Source: an uncultured Clostridia bacterium (GTDB lineage: Bacteria; Bacillota; Clostridia; TANB77; CAG-508). From it: a stretch of 64,000 bases of DNA. The notes below the pieces were generated by a model. That model was not told the DNA's origin, made no database searches, and worked only from the letters and a program-made list of their open reading frames with translations. Shown piece after piece: positions 19,103 through 28,242 of this stretch; within the stretch, counting starts at the first letter, position 1; every line of letters begins with the position of its first letter. Where the stretch lies: NCBI GenBank assembly GCA_934178555.1, contig CAKPQL010000002.1:44003-108002 (forward strand), given 5' to 3'. Made by a program: the position numbers and the translations under genes.

Positions 19103-19678
19103 ATGAAAGAAACACTAAAGTTATTGATATTATTGGTATATACAGTACTAATATTTTTCATAAGCAATTATTTGATATTGGGTATAATTGCTATTTGTAA
19201 TATTGTATTAATGATACTTTTTAAAGTACCAAAATTAAAAGCATTAAAAAATATTTATTTTTTGAGTTTTTTTATATTATTTACAGCAGTTATTAATTAT
19301 TTTTTAGTTGATATGCAAACAGCATTATTAATTATAGTAAGGCTGATTTTAGTTTGCAATTTTACGTATACATACCAATATATATTATCGGCAACTGAAT
19401 TATCAAAAGCAATAGAAATATTATGTTTCCCATTGAAACTAATAAGTATTAATCCAAAAGATGTAAGCTTGATAATAAGTATAGCAATTACATTTGTTCC
19501 AATATTATCAAACGAATTTGTGCAAACTAAATATGCATTAAAAGCAAAAGGACTGAGTAAACAAAATAATAGTATTACAAAAAGATTACAATATACTCTA
19601 AAACCAATCTTGTATTCAATACTAAGAAGAACTGGAGAAGTAGAATATTCGTTAAAATCAAAAGGTTATACAGAATAA
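19103..19678 (+). CDS. ecfT: ECF transporter transmembrane component EcfT (short)
   Basis: A 191-residue membrane protein with four to five helices and the C-terminal coupling helices that contact the ATPases. The usual Ala-Arg-Gly coupling motifs appear as KAKGLS and KSKGYT (Lys for Arg). At 191 residues it is shorter than common EcfT (about 260). Location directly after ecfA supports the call. Ribosome site AAAGGAG. Confidence 0.82.
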   Translation: MKETLKLLILLVYTVLIFFISNYLILGIIAICNIVLMILFKVPKLKALKNIYFLSFFILFTAVINYFLVDMQTALLIIVRLILVCNFTYTYQYILSATELSKAIEILCFPLKLISINPKDVSLIISIAITFVPILSNEFVQTKYALKAKGLSKQNNSITKRLQYTLKPILYSILRRTGEVEYSLKSKGYTE

Positions 19679-19702
19679 AGTATAGTAAAAGGAGAGAGAG
19701 TA

Positions 19703-20974
19703 ATGGACATAGAAAAGTATTTATCTAAATTTAATAAGGTTACAGAAAATCCAACATTAGAGGCAATGGAATGGATAATGAATGAATTTGGTAATCCTCA
19801 TAAAAAGCTTAAATTTATACATGTAGCAGGTACTAATGGTAAAGGAAGTATATGTGAGATGATGTCAAATATATTAAAAAATGCTGGATATAAAGTTGGT
19901 AAATTCATTTCACCTCATTTAATAAAATTCAATGATACTATATTAGTAAACAATGTAGAAATAACAGATGATGAAGTATCAGAGATTTTAGAGAATTTAT
20001 CTAAAAAGATAGATATCTATAACAATACTCATAAAATTCCTGTAAAATGGTTTGAGGTTATTACATCACTTGCGTTAATATATTTTGCTAAAAAAGAATG
20101 TGATATTGTAGTATTAGAAACTGGATTAGGAGGAAGAACTGATTGTACTAATATTGTAGATTCAACTATATCTATAATAGCAAATATTGGATACGATCAT
20201 ATGGATATTTTAGGAAAAACAATAGAAGAAATAACTTCTCACAAAGCAGGAATAATAAAAGAAAATTCAGATACAGTTATGTTATATCAAGAGGGAATAA
20301 CTCCTATCATAGAAAAAGAGTGTATGGAAAAAAATGCAAAATTACATGTGATAAAAGAAAGTAATGTAACAGATTATGAATATAATGAATATTATCAAGT
20401 TTTTAATTTTGAAAACTATAATCAAGTAGAAATAAATTTAAAAGGAAAAGTGCAAATATATAATGCTGCTATATGTATCAAGTGTGTAGAAATATTGAAT
20501 AAAAATGGATATACAATTAGTGAAGAAGCAATGAGAAGCGGATTAAAGGCAGTTGTGCATAAGGCTAGATTTGAAACCTTAAGTCAAAATCCATTAGTGA
20601 TTTTTGATGGAGGACATAATGAAAATGCAATCAAAAACTTAATAGGTACATTAACACAGTATTATCAAAATAAAGATAAGGTTTTTATAGTATCAATATT
20701 AAAAACTAAGGATTATAAAACCATTATATATAACTTATTAAAACAAGATGGAAAGTTCATTTTCACAAGTGGCAATGATAAAAACAGATATGTTTCAAAG
20801 GAAGACTTGCTAGAGGAAGCAAAAAAATACAAAGAAGAAGGAATATTTGCGTATGACTTAGAAACTGCAATAAACAAATCTTTGCAAGAATATAAAAATA
20901 GTGTAATATGTATAATAGGAAGTTTTTATGTGTATGCAGACGTAAAAAATTATTTAAACCAATTTCATAATTGA
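19703..20974 (+). CDS. folC: Folylpolyglutamate/dihydrofolate synthase FolC
   Basis: The 423-residue Mur-ligase-like enzyme adds glutamate to folates, trapping them in the cell. P-loop HVAGTNGKGS (about 41-50), folate/Mg loop ISPHLIKFND, GLGGRTDCTN, and C-terminal ligase domain with FDGGHNENA. Last gene of the folate operon, so import and retention are co-expressed under the THF riboswitch. Ribosome site AAAGGAGAG. Confidence 0.95.
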   Translation: MDIEKYLSKFNKVTENPTLEAMEWIMNEFGNPHKKLKFIHVAGTNGKGSICEMMSNILKNAGYKVGKFISPHLIKFNDTILVNNVEITDDEVSEILENLSKKIDIYNNTHKIPVKWFEVITSLALIYFAKKECDIVVLETGLGGRTDCTNIVDSTISIIANIGYDHMDILGKTIEEITSHKAGIIKENSDTVMLYQEGITPIIEKECMEKNAKLHVIKESNVTDYEYNEYYQVFNFENYNQVEINLKGKVQIYNAAICIKCVEILNKNGYTISEEAMRSGLKAVVHKARFETLSQNPLVIFDGGHNENAIKNLIGTLTQYYQNKDKVFIVSILKTKDYKTIIYNLLKQDGKFIFTSGNDKNRYVSKEDLLEEAKKYKEEGIFAYDLETAINKSLQEYKNSVICIIGSFYVYADVKNYLNQFHN

Positions 20975-20999
20975 CACTATAATAAGAGTAATATATAAT
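20971..20999 (+). promoter_or_regulatory. Promoter overlapping the folC stop codon
   Basis: TTGACA (20971-20976), 17-base spacer, TATAAT (20994-20999). The -35 box includes the folC stop codon TGA (20972-20974). It drives the unknown membrane protein at 21033. Confidence 0.8.
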
Positions 21000-21032
21000 G
21001 TTTTCGTATAAAAAATGTTAGGAGGAGTGAAA

Positions 21033-22196
21033 ATGGAAAAAAGTACAGAAGAAAATAATGTTAGCACATTAAATGCTAAAAATGAAAAAAAAGGTAAATC
21101 TAAATTAATAAAGATTATAGTTCTTTTATTAATTATTGCTCTAGTTGCAGCTATAGCATTATTTATAGTAAATAAAGAAGATAATAATGATGTAGCTAAT
21201 TCTGAGGATACTAAAATTGGTAATACTTATTATGAAACTTTAAAAAAATATGAAACGGATGAAATGTATAAAGAAACTAATGAATGGAATTTTAAAGTAT
21301 ACAATATGAAGGATGTAGAATACCCTGTTTTAGTAGCTGATTGCACTGACACTGATTATATAAACCGTTGTACGATTTATTATATAAAAAATGATAAAGT
21401 AGTAGAAAAAGTATATTCACCTGAATCAGAAGTAAAGTGTTTATTTAATACAGATAAAGAAGAGTATGGTTATTATCTAGTTGAAAATGATGGAACAACA
21501 ATCACGTATACTTTATTAAATGATTTAGTTAATGAAGTAGAAAATCCATTTAAAATTTCAATTTTAATTAAAGATAATGAAGAATCATATGATTCAAAGA
21601 GTGGATTAACAGTAAAAATAATGCCAACAGAGGAACATTTTATTAAAGTTGGAGTGGTTATTGGTCGTTCTTTAATCGTTTCAAAAGAAGAAAAAGATTT
21701 GAAAAAAGAATTAGAAAGTATGATAAAAAATACGAAATACTTGGAAGACTATCTTGATAGTGATATAAAAAGAGATGTACAAGAAAAGTTAACCAAAATT
21801 AGAAAACAACAAGAAGAAGTAAAAGAATATAAAGAAAAACATAGCACTTCATCAAGTAGTAATACTTCAAGTAATTCTAGCTTAACAAATACAGATACTA
21901 ATTCTACTAGTTCATCTAATGGAACAACTAATCAAACTACAGACATAATTCAAGTTGGACAATATACTATAAAAGTAGGAACTTATAAAGGTAAAGCACA
22001 AGGTATGGATGGTTCATACTATGATGTTATTTTAAAAATTAACAAGAATAATTTGACAATTGATGGTCAAACATTATCATATTCTATTAGAGACAATTAT
22101 ATAGTTGCTAATGGATTTGAAATGTTCCAAGTAAACGGAAATAATTCTATTCAACAACTTGCTGGAGATATGCCTACACTTAAATATCAGAACTAA
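21033..22196 (+). CDS. Membrane-anchored extracytoplasmic protein of unknown function
   Basis: The 387-residue protein has a short charged N terminus, one transmembrane helix (about 28-48), a globular outer part (about 60-215), a short coiled coil (about 215-265), a Ser/Thr/Asn-rich linker (about 268-300) and a small C-terminal domain (about 300-387). I do not recognise a family. ATG 21033 follows TAGGAGG. It has its own promoter and lies just before sigK, but there is no evidence of a sporulation role. Confidence 0.7.
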   Translation: MEKSTEENNVSTLNAKNEKKGKSKLIKIIVLLLIIALVAAIALFIVNKEDNNDVANSEDTKIGNTYYETLKKYETDEMYKETNEWNFKVYNMKDVEYPVLVADCTDTDYINRCTIYYIKNDKVVEKVYSPESEVKCLFNTDKEEYGYYLVENDGTTITYTLLNDLVNEVENPFKISILIKDNEESYDSKSGLTVKIMPTEEHFIKVGVVIGRSLIVSKEEKDLKKELESMIKNTKYLEDYLDSDIKRDVQEKLTKIRKQQEEVKEYKEKHSTSSSSNTSSNSSLTNTDTNSTSSSNGTTNQTTDIIQVGQYTIKVGTYKGKAQGMDGSYYDVILKINKNNLTIDGQTLSYSIRDNYIVANGFEMFQVNGNNSIQQLAGDMPTLKYQN

Positions 22197-22263
22197 ACAA
22201 AGTAACGAAACTTTTATATAAAGGGATTTTATATATTAAAAGAATAAAATATTTTATTAGCCA

Positions 22264-22318
22264 TGCACTTTTGCTTTTTCTTATACATATATTGATGTAT
22301 AGAAAAAGTGGAGGTGCA
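22264..22318 (+). promoter_or_regulatory. Hairpin sequestering the sigK ribosome binding site
   Basis: The 5' arm 22264-22288 pairs with 22295-22318: TGCAC/GTGCA at the base, five mostly wobble pairs, CTTTTTC/GAAAAAG, and ATACAT/ATGTAT at the top with one bulge and a six-base loop. The GGAGG ribosome site (22310-22314) lies in the 3' arm and is paired. No T-tract follows, so it is not a terminator. Confidence 0.65.
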
Positions 22319-22321
22319 TTT

Positions 22322-23020
22322 ATGTTAGCTCTTACAATATCTGGTTTTTTAGCATTTTTGAATTCTGCTTTGTTTGTAGTTGGATACATACAGAGTAGTA
22401 ATTTGTTTCCAGAACCATTAACTTCAGAAGAAGAAAATGTGTATTTAGATAGATTTATGAATGGAGATGAAGAAGCACGAAATGTGTTGATAGAAAGAAA
22501 CTTAAGACTAGTTGCACATGTTTGTAAAAAATATAATGGAACTAATATAGACAATGATGATTTAATTTCTATAGGTACAATTGGACTTATTAAAGGATTA
22601 AATAGTTTTAAAAAAGACAAAGGTGTTAGATTGGCTACATATGCCTCGAAATGTATTGACAATGAGATTTTAATGTATTTAAGAAATGTAAAAAAGATTG
22701 GAGCAGAAGTACCTTTAAACGAACCTATCGGTAAAGATAAGGATGATAATGAAATATCACTAATGGATATACTTGTAAATGATGAAAGAGCTATAGAGGA
22801 TGAGATTGATTTAAAAATGAAAATAAAGAAGATGTACGATAAAATCAAAGAAATTTTAAAAGGAAGAGAGAAGACGGTTATAGAATTAAGATTTGGATTA
22901 GATGGAAACAAACCGAAAACGCAAAATCAAATAGCAGAGATGATGGGGATAAGTCGCTCTTATGTATCAAGAATAGAAACTAAAGCTATAGGAAAATTAG
23001 CAAAAGAAATAAGAGAATAA
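22322..23020 (+). CDS. sigK: RNA polymerase sporulation sigma factor, pro-sigma-K
   Basis: A 232-residue late mother-cell sigma factor. The first about 20 residues are hydrophobic (LALTISGFLAFLNSALFVV), the pro-sequence that anchors pro-sigma-K until SpoIVFB-type cleavage. Then come region 1.2/2 (NLRLVAHVCKKYNG, DLISIGTIGLIKGL, KGVRLATYASKCIDNEIL) and region 4 (KTVIELRFGLDG, NQIAEMMGISRSYVSRIE). The gene is uninterrupted, with no skin element. The start at ATG 22322 is fixed by GGAGG 8 bases upstream. Its presence shows the organism forms, or recently formed, endospores. Confidence 0.95.
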   Translation: MLALTISGFLAFLNSALFVVGYIQSSNLFPEPLTSEEENVYLDRFMNGDEEARNVLIERNLRLVAHVCKKYNGTNIDNDDLISIGTIGLIKGLNSFKKDKGVRLATYASKCIDNEILMYLRNVKKIGAEVPLNEPIGKDKDDNEISLMDILVNDERAIEDEIDLKMKIKKMYDKIKEILKGREKTVIELRFGLDGNKPKTQNQIAEMMGISRSYVSRIETKAIGKLAKEIRE

Positions 23021-23172
23021 AAATAATATATATTTTTATTTTTTAATATTATAATTCAATTTATGAAAAAATTATAAAATAAAAATATATTAAATTAAAA
23101 TAAAAATGTATATTTTTTTGTTAAAGTTTAATAATAATTATAGACAGAGTAATATATTTATTATGGAGGTAA

Positions 23173-23370
23173 ATGATGAAAATAATTGATACAATAGCAT
23201 TAATACTAATTATAATAGGTGCTATTAATTGGGGTTTAATTGGTTTTTTTGAATTTAATCTAGTTGATACTTTATTTGGAACAATGTCTATAATTTCTCG
23301 TATAATATATGCCTTAGTAGGTATATCTGGATTATGGGGAATAAAATTATTATTTGATAATCACAATTAA
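23173..23370 (+). CDS. DUF378 small membrane protein
   Basis: A 65-residue protein with two transmembrane helices and the DUF378 hallmark IGAINWGLIGFF in the first. Function unknown for the family. Preceded by GGAGG and followed by a compact terminator, so it is a monocistronic unit. ATG 23176 is an equally possible start. Confidence 0.88.
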   Translation: MMKIIDTIALILIIIGAINWGLIGFFEFNLVDTLFGTMSIISRIIYALVGISGLWGIKLLFDNHN

Positions 23371-23406
23371 ATGATGAATTAACTATTGGTTTATTAATGT
23401 TTAGAA

Positions 23407-23431
23407 GGCACGGTATACCGTGTCTTTTTTT
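23407..23431 (+). terminator. Terminator of the DUF378 gene
   Basis: GGCACGGT / ACCGTGTC stem with a tight loop, followed by T7. Confidence 0.88.
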
Positions 23432-23468
23432 GAGTTTAAATTAAAAAATAACTAGGTTATTTGAACTA

Positions 23469-23497
23469 TTGACTACTAAAAAATAAAGTATTATAAT
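23469..23497 (+). promoter_or_regulatory. Promoter of the MATE-kinase/two-component operon
   Basis: TTGACT (23469-23474), 17-base spacer, TATAAT (23492-23497). Confidence 0.75.
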
Positions 23498-23547
23498 AAA
23501 AAAATATCGCTAAAATAGCTGTAAACAGTATAGAAAGAAGGATTGAA

Positions 23548-25572
23548 ATGGAAAAAGAAGGGAACATATTAGAAATAGAAAAAATAGGAAAATTGATTAG
23601 AAAATTTTCAATACCTTGTATTATATCATTAGTAGTAAACTCATTATACAATATGGTAGACCAAATATTTATTGGGTGGGGAATTGGATATTTAGGAAAT
23701 GGAGCAACAAATGTAGTTTTTCCATTAACTATGATAGCATTAGCTATTGCCTTGATGCTTGGAGATGGAGCATCAGCATATATGAGCTTGAAATTAGGTG
23801 AGAAAAAGAAAGAGGAAGCGGCTAAAGGCGTTGGTAATGGAATTGCATTATCTGTTATATCATCTATTATATATTGTGCTATTACATTGATATTTTTACC
23901 TCAATTATTGACTATATTTGGATGTACAGATACTTTAAGAGATTATTCTACTAGCTATGGAAAAGTTATAGCAATAGGATTACCTTTTATGATAATTGGA
24001 ACTACATTAAATTCTATAATTAGAGCAGATGGCAGTCCCAAATATGCAATGATATCTATGGTGTTAGGTGCAGTTTTAAATATTGTATTAGATCCAATTT
24101 TAATATTTGTATTTAACATGGGAATAGAAGGTGCAGCAATTGCAACTATATTTAGTCAATTTGTTACATTTGCTTTAAATGTAACATATATTAAAAAATT
24201 CAAATCTATTAGTTTAAACAAGGAGATGTTTAAACCTAAATTAAATATAGCTAAAAGAGTAACAACATTAGGAATAAGCAGTTTTATTACCCAAATGAGC
24301 TTTGTGTTTGTTATTGCAGTTGAAAATAATCTACTTGGAAAATATGGCATAGAGTCTAAATTTGGTTCTGATATTCCAATTACAGTATTAGGAATAGTTA
24401 TGAAAGTGAGCCAAATATTAAATAGTATTATTATAGGTATTGCAGCAGGAACACAGCCTATATTCGGATATAATTATGGAGCAAGAAGATTTGATAGAGT
24501 AAAAGAGGCATTAAAAATAGTTTTAAAAACGAGTATTATTATAAGTACAATTGCATTTATATTATTCCAAACAATACCAGATAAATTGATTTCAATTTTT
24601 GGTAGTGGTGATGAGTTATATATGGAATTTGCATGTTTAACATTTAGAACATATTTATTATTATGTATTTGCAATGGTATACAAATTCCATCAGGAATTT
24701 TCTTTCAGGCAATTGGAAAAAGTGTAAAAAGTGCAGTATTATCTTTATCACGACAAATAGTATTTTTAATTCCGGCAATGATAATTTTAAGCAATATGTT
24801 TGGAATTATGGGAGTTTTGTATGCTGGACCTGTTGCTGATGGTACGGCATTTGTTATTGCTATAGTGCTACTTGCTTTGGAAATAAAACATTTAAGAAGC
24901 ATACAATATAATAGTGAGGCATTACCAGATGATACAAGTACAGATAATAAGCTACAAAAACAAATGATTATTACTATATCAAGAGAATATGGTTCAGGAG
25001 GAAGATACATAGGAAGATTAATTGCAGATAAGTTAGGAATTAAATTTTATGATAAAGATTTTATAGGAAAATTATCAAAACAAACAGGATTATCAGAAGA
25101 ATATATCGAAATAAATGAACAAAAAAGAGATGTATTTGATGCATTAAATAGTGGATATTATTCAGGCATAAGTAATGCAGATGAGTTATTTATAAAAGAG
25201 TCAGAATTAATTAAAGAAATTGCTGATAGAGAATCTTGCGTAATTATAGGAAGGTGTGCTGATTTTATATTAAAAGATAGAAAAAATATATTAAAAGTAT
25301 TTGTATATAGCGATATGGAACATAAGATACAAAGAGCTAGTGATTTTTATGGACTTAATAAAGAAAATGCAGAAAAAGAAATTAAGAGAATTAATAAATT
25401 AAGAGCAAATCACTATAAATATTATACAGAAAAAGATTGGAATAATTATAATAATTATGACGTTTGTATAAATAGTGATACTTTGGGAGTAGAAAATGCA
25501 GCAGAATTAATTTGTAATCTAGTAAATAAGAAGGAGTATTCAGATGAACAAAATTTTGTTAGTAGAAGATAA
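23548..25572 (+). CDS. MATE-family efflux transporter fused to a cytidylate-kinase-like domain
   Basis: The 674-residue protein joins a complete 12-helix MATE transporter (about 1-455; IPCIISLVVNSLYNMVDQIFIG, AAGTQPIFGYNYGARRF) to a cytosolic kinase-like domain (about 470-665) starting TISREYGSGGRYIGRLIADKLG and containing RESCVIIGRCADFIL, the pattern of the cytidylate-kinase-like (AAK) family. MATE proteins export cationic compounds using Na+ or H+. The kinase-like half may sense or modify a nucleotide; its substrate is unknown. Similar fusions occur in Clostridia. The end overlaps the response regulator by 29 bases, showing a single transcript. Confidence 0.85.
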   Translation: MEKEGNILEIEKIGKLIRKFSIPCIISLVVNSLYNMVDQIFIGWGIGYLGNGATNVVFPLTMIALAIALMLGDGASAYMSLKLGEKKKEEAAKGVGNGIALSVISSIIYCAITLIFLPQLLTIFGCTDTLRDYSTSYGKVIAIGLPFMIIGTTLNSIIRADGSPKYAMISMVLGAVLNIVLDPILIFVFNMGIEGAAIATIFSQFVTFALNVTYIKKFKSISLNKEMFKPKLNIAKRVTTLGISSFITQMSFVFVIAVENNLLGKYGIESKFGSDIPITVLGIVMKVSQILNSIIIGIAAGTQPIFGYNYGARRFDRVKEALKIVLKTSIIISTIAFILFQTIPDKLISIFGSGDELYMEFACLTFRTYLLLCICNGIQIPSGIFFQAIGKSVKSAVLSLSRQIVFLIPAMIILSNMFGIMGVLYAGPVADGTAFVIAIVLLALEIKHLRSIQYNSEALPDDTSTDNKLQKQMIITISREYGSGGRYIGRLIADKLGIKFYDKDFIGKLSKQTGLSEEYIEINEQKRDVFDALNSGYYSGISNADELFIKESELIKEIADRESCVIIGRCADFILKDRKNILKVFVYSDMEHKIQRASDFYGLNKENAEKEIKRINKLRANHYKYYTEKDWNNYNNYDVCINSDTLGVENAAELICNLVNKKEYSDEQNFVSRR

Positions 25573-26219
25573 TGAAGCCATATTATTAGGATTATCATAT
25601 CTTTTAAAAGAAGAAAATTTTGATTATATTATTGCAAAAACTAAAAGGGAAGCTTTAAAGTTGATTGATACTACTAACTTTGATTTATGTTTATTAGATG
25701 TTACATTATTAGATGGCAATGGATTTGAGTTATGCAAATATATAAAGGATAAAAATAAGGCTCCTGTAATATTTTTAACTGCTATGGATGAAGAAAAAGA
25801 TGTTGTACAAGGTTTAGATATGGGGGCTGATGATTATATAATAAAACCATTTAGAAACAGAGAACTAATTTCAAGAATAAATAATGTATTAAGAAGAAAC
25901 AATAAAACGAATGCTTGCTTGATTTGTGAAAATATCAAAATAGATATAGAGAGTGGTAAGGTATTTAAAAGTAATCAGGAGATAGAATTAACGAAATTAG
26001 AATATAAAATTTTAGTAAATTTATTTTCTAACATAGGAAAATTAGTTACAAGAGAAAAAATTTTAAATGATATATGGGATATATGCCGGTAATTTTGTAG
26101 AAGATAATACACTAACGGTATACATAAAGAGAATTAGAGAAAAAATTGATGATAAAGATGGAAAAATAATTAAAACAATAAGAGGGTTAGGATATAGAGT
26201 AGGAGGAGACTCTAAATGA
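25544..26219 (+). CDS. OmpR/PhoB-family response regulator, read through a CGG +1 shift
   Basis: ATG 25544 (ribosome site AAGGAG) gives a receiver domain (about 1-115; phospho-acceptor Asp52 in CLLDVT, acidic pocket EDN, K in IIKPFRN) and most of a winged helix. After DIWDIC an in-frame CGG (26087-26089) is followed directly by TAA. Skipping C gives GNFVEDNTLTVYIKRIREKI and GLGYRVGG, the invariant recognition helix and wing, to TGA 26217-26219: a full 224-residue regulator. Without the shift the protein lacks its DNA-recognition helix. The stop overlaps the kinase start (ATGA). Likely target: the operator at 31059-31075. Confidence 0.88.
26087..26089 (+). other. CGG frameshift site 3 (response regulator)
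   Basis: Context ATA TGC C GGT AAT TTT. The next frame-0 codon is TAA. Skipping C restores the conserved GNFVEDNTL of the winged-helix domain. Confidence 0.9.
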
Positions 26220-27436
26220 AACTGCTAGAAAATAAAGAAGTAAAAAAATTACTTATAATTTGCAGTGCTGTTATTATTTGTTTTACTATTTTTATGGCAG
26301 TAAGAACAAAAAATCAAATTGATTTATATAAAGATAGTGTAAATACAGCAATTGCTAATATTATAGGCACTATAAAAAATAAATATCCCAATATTGATGA
26401 TGAAGAGATTATTGCTATTTTAAATGATTCTGATAATAGTAACTATGGAAAAGAAATTTTAGAAAAATATGGAATAGATGAACAATCTTATGCAATCGTT
26501 AGTATGAAATCAGAAGCTAAAACTATGATAATTACAAATTGCATTATATTAGTATCGACAAACTTGATTTTTTTAATGATATTTATATGTTATTTAAAGT
26601 ATAGACAAAGGAAAATTGAAAGATTAACTAAATACATTCAAAAACTATCTAACAAAGAATATTCATTAGATATAGAAGAAAACTCTGAAGATGAATTAAA
26701 TAACTTGAAAAACGAATTGTACAAAATAACTGTTATGCTAAAAGAAACAGCCAATAATTCAATAGCACAAAAAGAGTTTTTATCATCTTCTGTATCAGAT
26801 ATTTCTCATCAACTAAAAACACCATTAACTTCTATATCGATTTTATTAGATAATTTGAATGAAAGTAGAGATATGGATGAAAATACTAAAAAAGCATTTT
26901 TATTAGAAATTTCAAAACAAATAAAAGATATGAATTTTCTAATAATTTCACTTTTACAATTATCAAGATTAGATGCGGAAGTTGTGGAATTTACTAATGA
27001 TAAAATAAGTATGAAAAAAATGTTAGAAGATATTAAAAATAATTTAGATATAATTGCAGAGATAAGAAATGTAGATTTAAAAATAAATGATGCAGACGAA
27101 GTATTTATATATGGAGATTACAATTGGAATAAAGAAGCTATACAAAACATTGTAAAAAATGCGATAGAACATGCAAGAACTAATGTTAATGTAAGTATTA
27201 GCCAAAATAGTGTTTATACTAAAATAGAAATAGAAGATGATGGTGAAGGCATAGATGAAAAAGATATAAAACATATTTTTGAAAGATTTTATAAAGCTAA
27301 AAATTCTTCTGAAAATAGCATTGGGATAGGTCTTGCACTAGCTAAAAATATTATAGAAAAACAAAATGGATATATTACAGTAGATAGTAAAATTGGTGTG
27401 GGCACAAAATTTATAGTTAAATATATAAAAAATTAA
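26216..27436 (+). CDS. Sensor histidine kinase
   Basis: A 406-residue membrane kinase: helices at about 11-30 and 105-125 flank a short extracytoplasmic region of about 75 residues; then HAMP-like linker, HisKA box SDISHQLKTPLTS (phospho-His198) and HATPase_c with N box NIVKNAIEHA, G1 DDGEGID, F box FERFYKA and G2 GIGLALAKNI. The small sensor loop and adjacent ABC exporter genes suggest an antimicrobial-peptide or envelope-stress system. It overlaps the regulator stop by 4 bases. Confidence 0.92.
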   Translation: MKLLENKEVKKLLIICSAVIICFTIFMAVRTKNQIDLYKDSVNTAIANIIGTIKNKYPNIDDEEIIAILNDSDNSNYGKEILEKYGIDEQSYAIVSMKSEAKTMIITNCIILVSTNLIFLMIFICYLKYRQRKIERLTKYIQKLSNKEYSLDIEENSEDELNNLKNELYKITVMLKETANNSIAQKEFLSSSVSDISHQLKTPLTSISILLDNLNESRDMDENTKKAFLLEISKQIKDMNFLIISLLQLSRLDAEVVEFTNDKISMKKMLEDIKNNLDIIAEIRNVDLKINDADEVFIYGDYNWNKEAIQNIVKNAIEHARTNVNVSISQNSVYTKIEIEDDGEGIDEKDIKHIFERFYKAKNSSENSIGIGLALAKNIIEKQNGYITVDSKIGVGTKFIVKYIKN

Positions 27437-27480
27437 ATTTATTGCACGTTGTAACTTTTTTATTACACTGATTTCTAAAG

Positions 27481-27511
27481 AAAAAACCTAAACCAACTGG
27501 TTAAGGTTTTT
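27481..27511. terminator. Bidirectional terminator between the kinase and the island
   Basis: AAAAACCTAAACC pairs with GGTTAAGGTTTTT around a short loop; A-run before and T-run after let it act for both convergent genes. It marks the left border of the GC-richer island. Confidence 0.8.
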
Positions 27512-27525
27512 CTTTTTGGAGATGA

Positions 27526-28242
27526 TTAATCTAAGGTGAATTTTTTGCCCTTAATTTTGTCCAAAGTGTATGATTCATTCACTTGAATATTAACCCAAAT
27601 ATCTTTTTTAGTAGTTATTTTAACCGGTCCTTTATTATCTTCTACAGTAATTGTAAATTGAACTTCAGAACAACTGTCAAGTATTTCTGTTCCATAAAGA
27701 GTTACTTCCTTAAATGTGGGAAGATTTTCTGAACCGTTTACAGTAACAAATCTAACAATTTCTTTTTTTGTAAAGTCATAGGTGTATTGGGTTCTATACC
27801 AGCCATTTTCTTGCATTACTTGTTGGATGGTAATATTTGTTGCGCCTTCAGGAGGTTTACTATAAGATACAATGTTCTTTTGGGTTACATTATCTGCAAT
27901 AGTTGCGGTATAACTCCATTGTTTTGACAAAACTTTTTTAGATGAAGTAGAAATATTATAAATACAAACAGCAATTTGTATTGTAGCAACTATTAGTACT
28001 ATGTAACCTAGTAATTCCCAGCCGTTTGGAAGGTTTTTATCAGGCTCATTGAGGTCATCATTAATGTCATCATACGAAATTTTTTCCACCTCTTCATAAT
28101 CTGTTAAGATGTTGGTTGTTTCTTCGCTTCCGGTCCGTACAGCACCACAGCCTCCACAACTTTTTTGTGATAAGTCGTTTAGAAAGCCACAGTAAGCACA
28201 TTTCCATTTCTTTTCGCTTTTACGAATGATGTCTTTTCCCAT
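27526..28242 (-). CDS. RanBP2-type zinc-finger membrane protein (island gene)
   Basis: The 238-residue protein begins with a zinc ribbon fitting W-x-C-x2-C-x3-N-x6-C-x2-C (WKCAYCGFLND...CGGC, residues 13-32), an acidic linker (about 40-70), one transmembrane helix (about 76-96) and a C-terminal beta-rich domain (about 100-238) that should face outward. Function unknown. Codon use is GC-richer than the surrounding chromosome and codon 36 is an in-frame CGG (28137-28135) that must be read as Arg: a +1 shift there would hit a stop after about ten codons. Start ATG 28242 follows AAAAAGGAG on the minus strand. Confidence 0.75.
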   Translation of the reverse strand: MGKDIIRKSEKKWKCAYCGFLNDLSQKSCGGCGAVRTGSEETTNILTDYEEVEKISYDDINDDLNEPDKNLPNGWELLGYIVLIVATIQIAVCIYNISTSSKKVLSKQWSYTATIADNVTQKNIVSYSKPPEGATNITIQQVMQENGWYRTQYTYDFTKKEIVRFVTVNGSENLPTFKEVTLYGTEILDSCSEVQFTITVEDNKGPVKITTKKDIWVNIQVNESYTLDKIKGKKFTLD

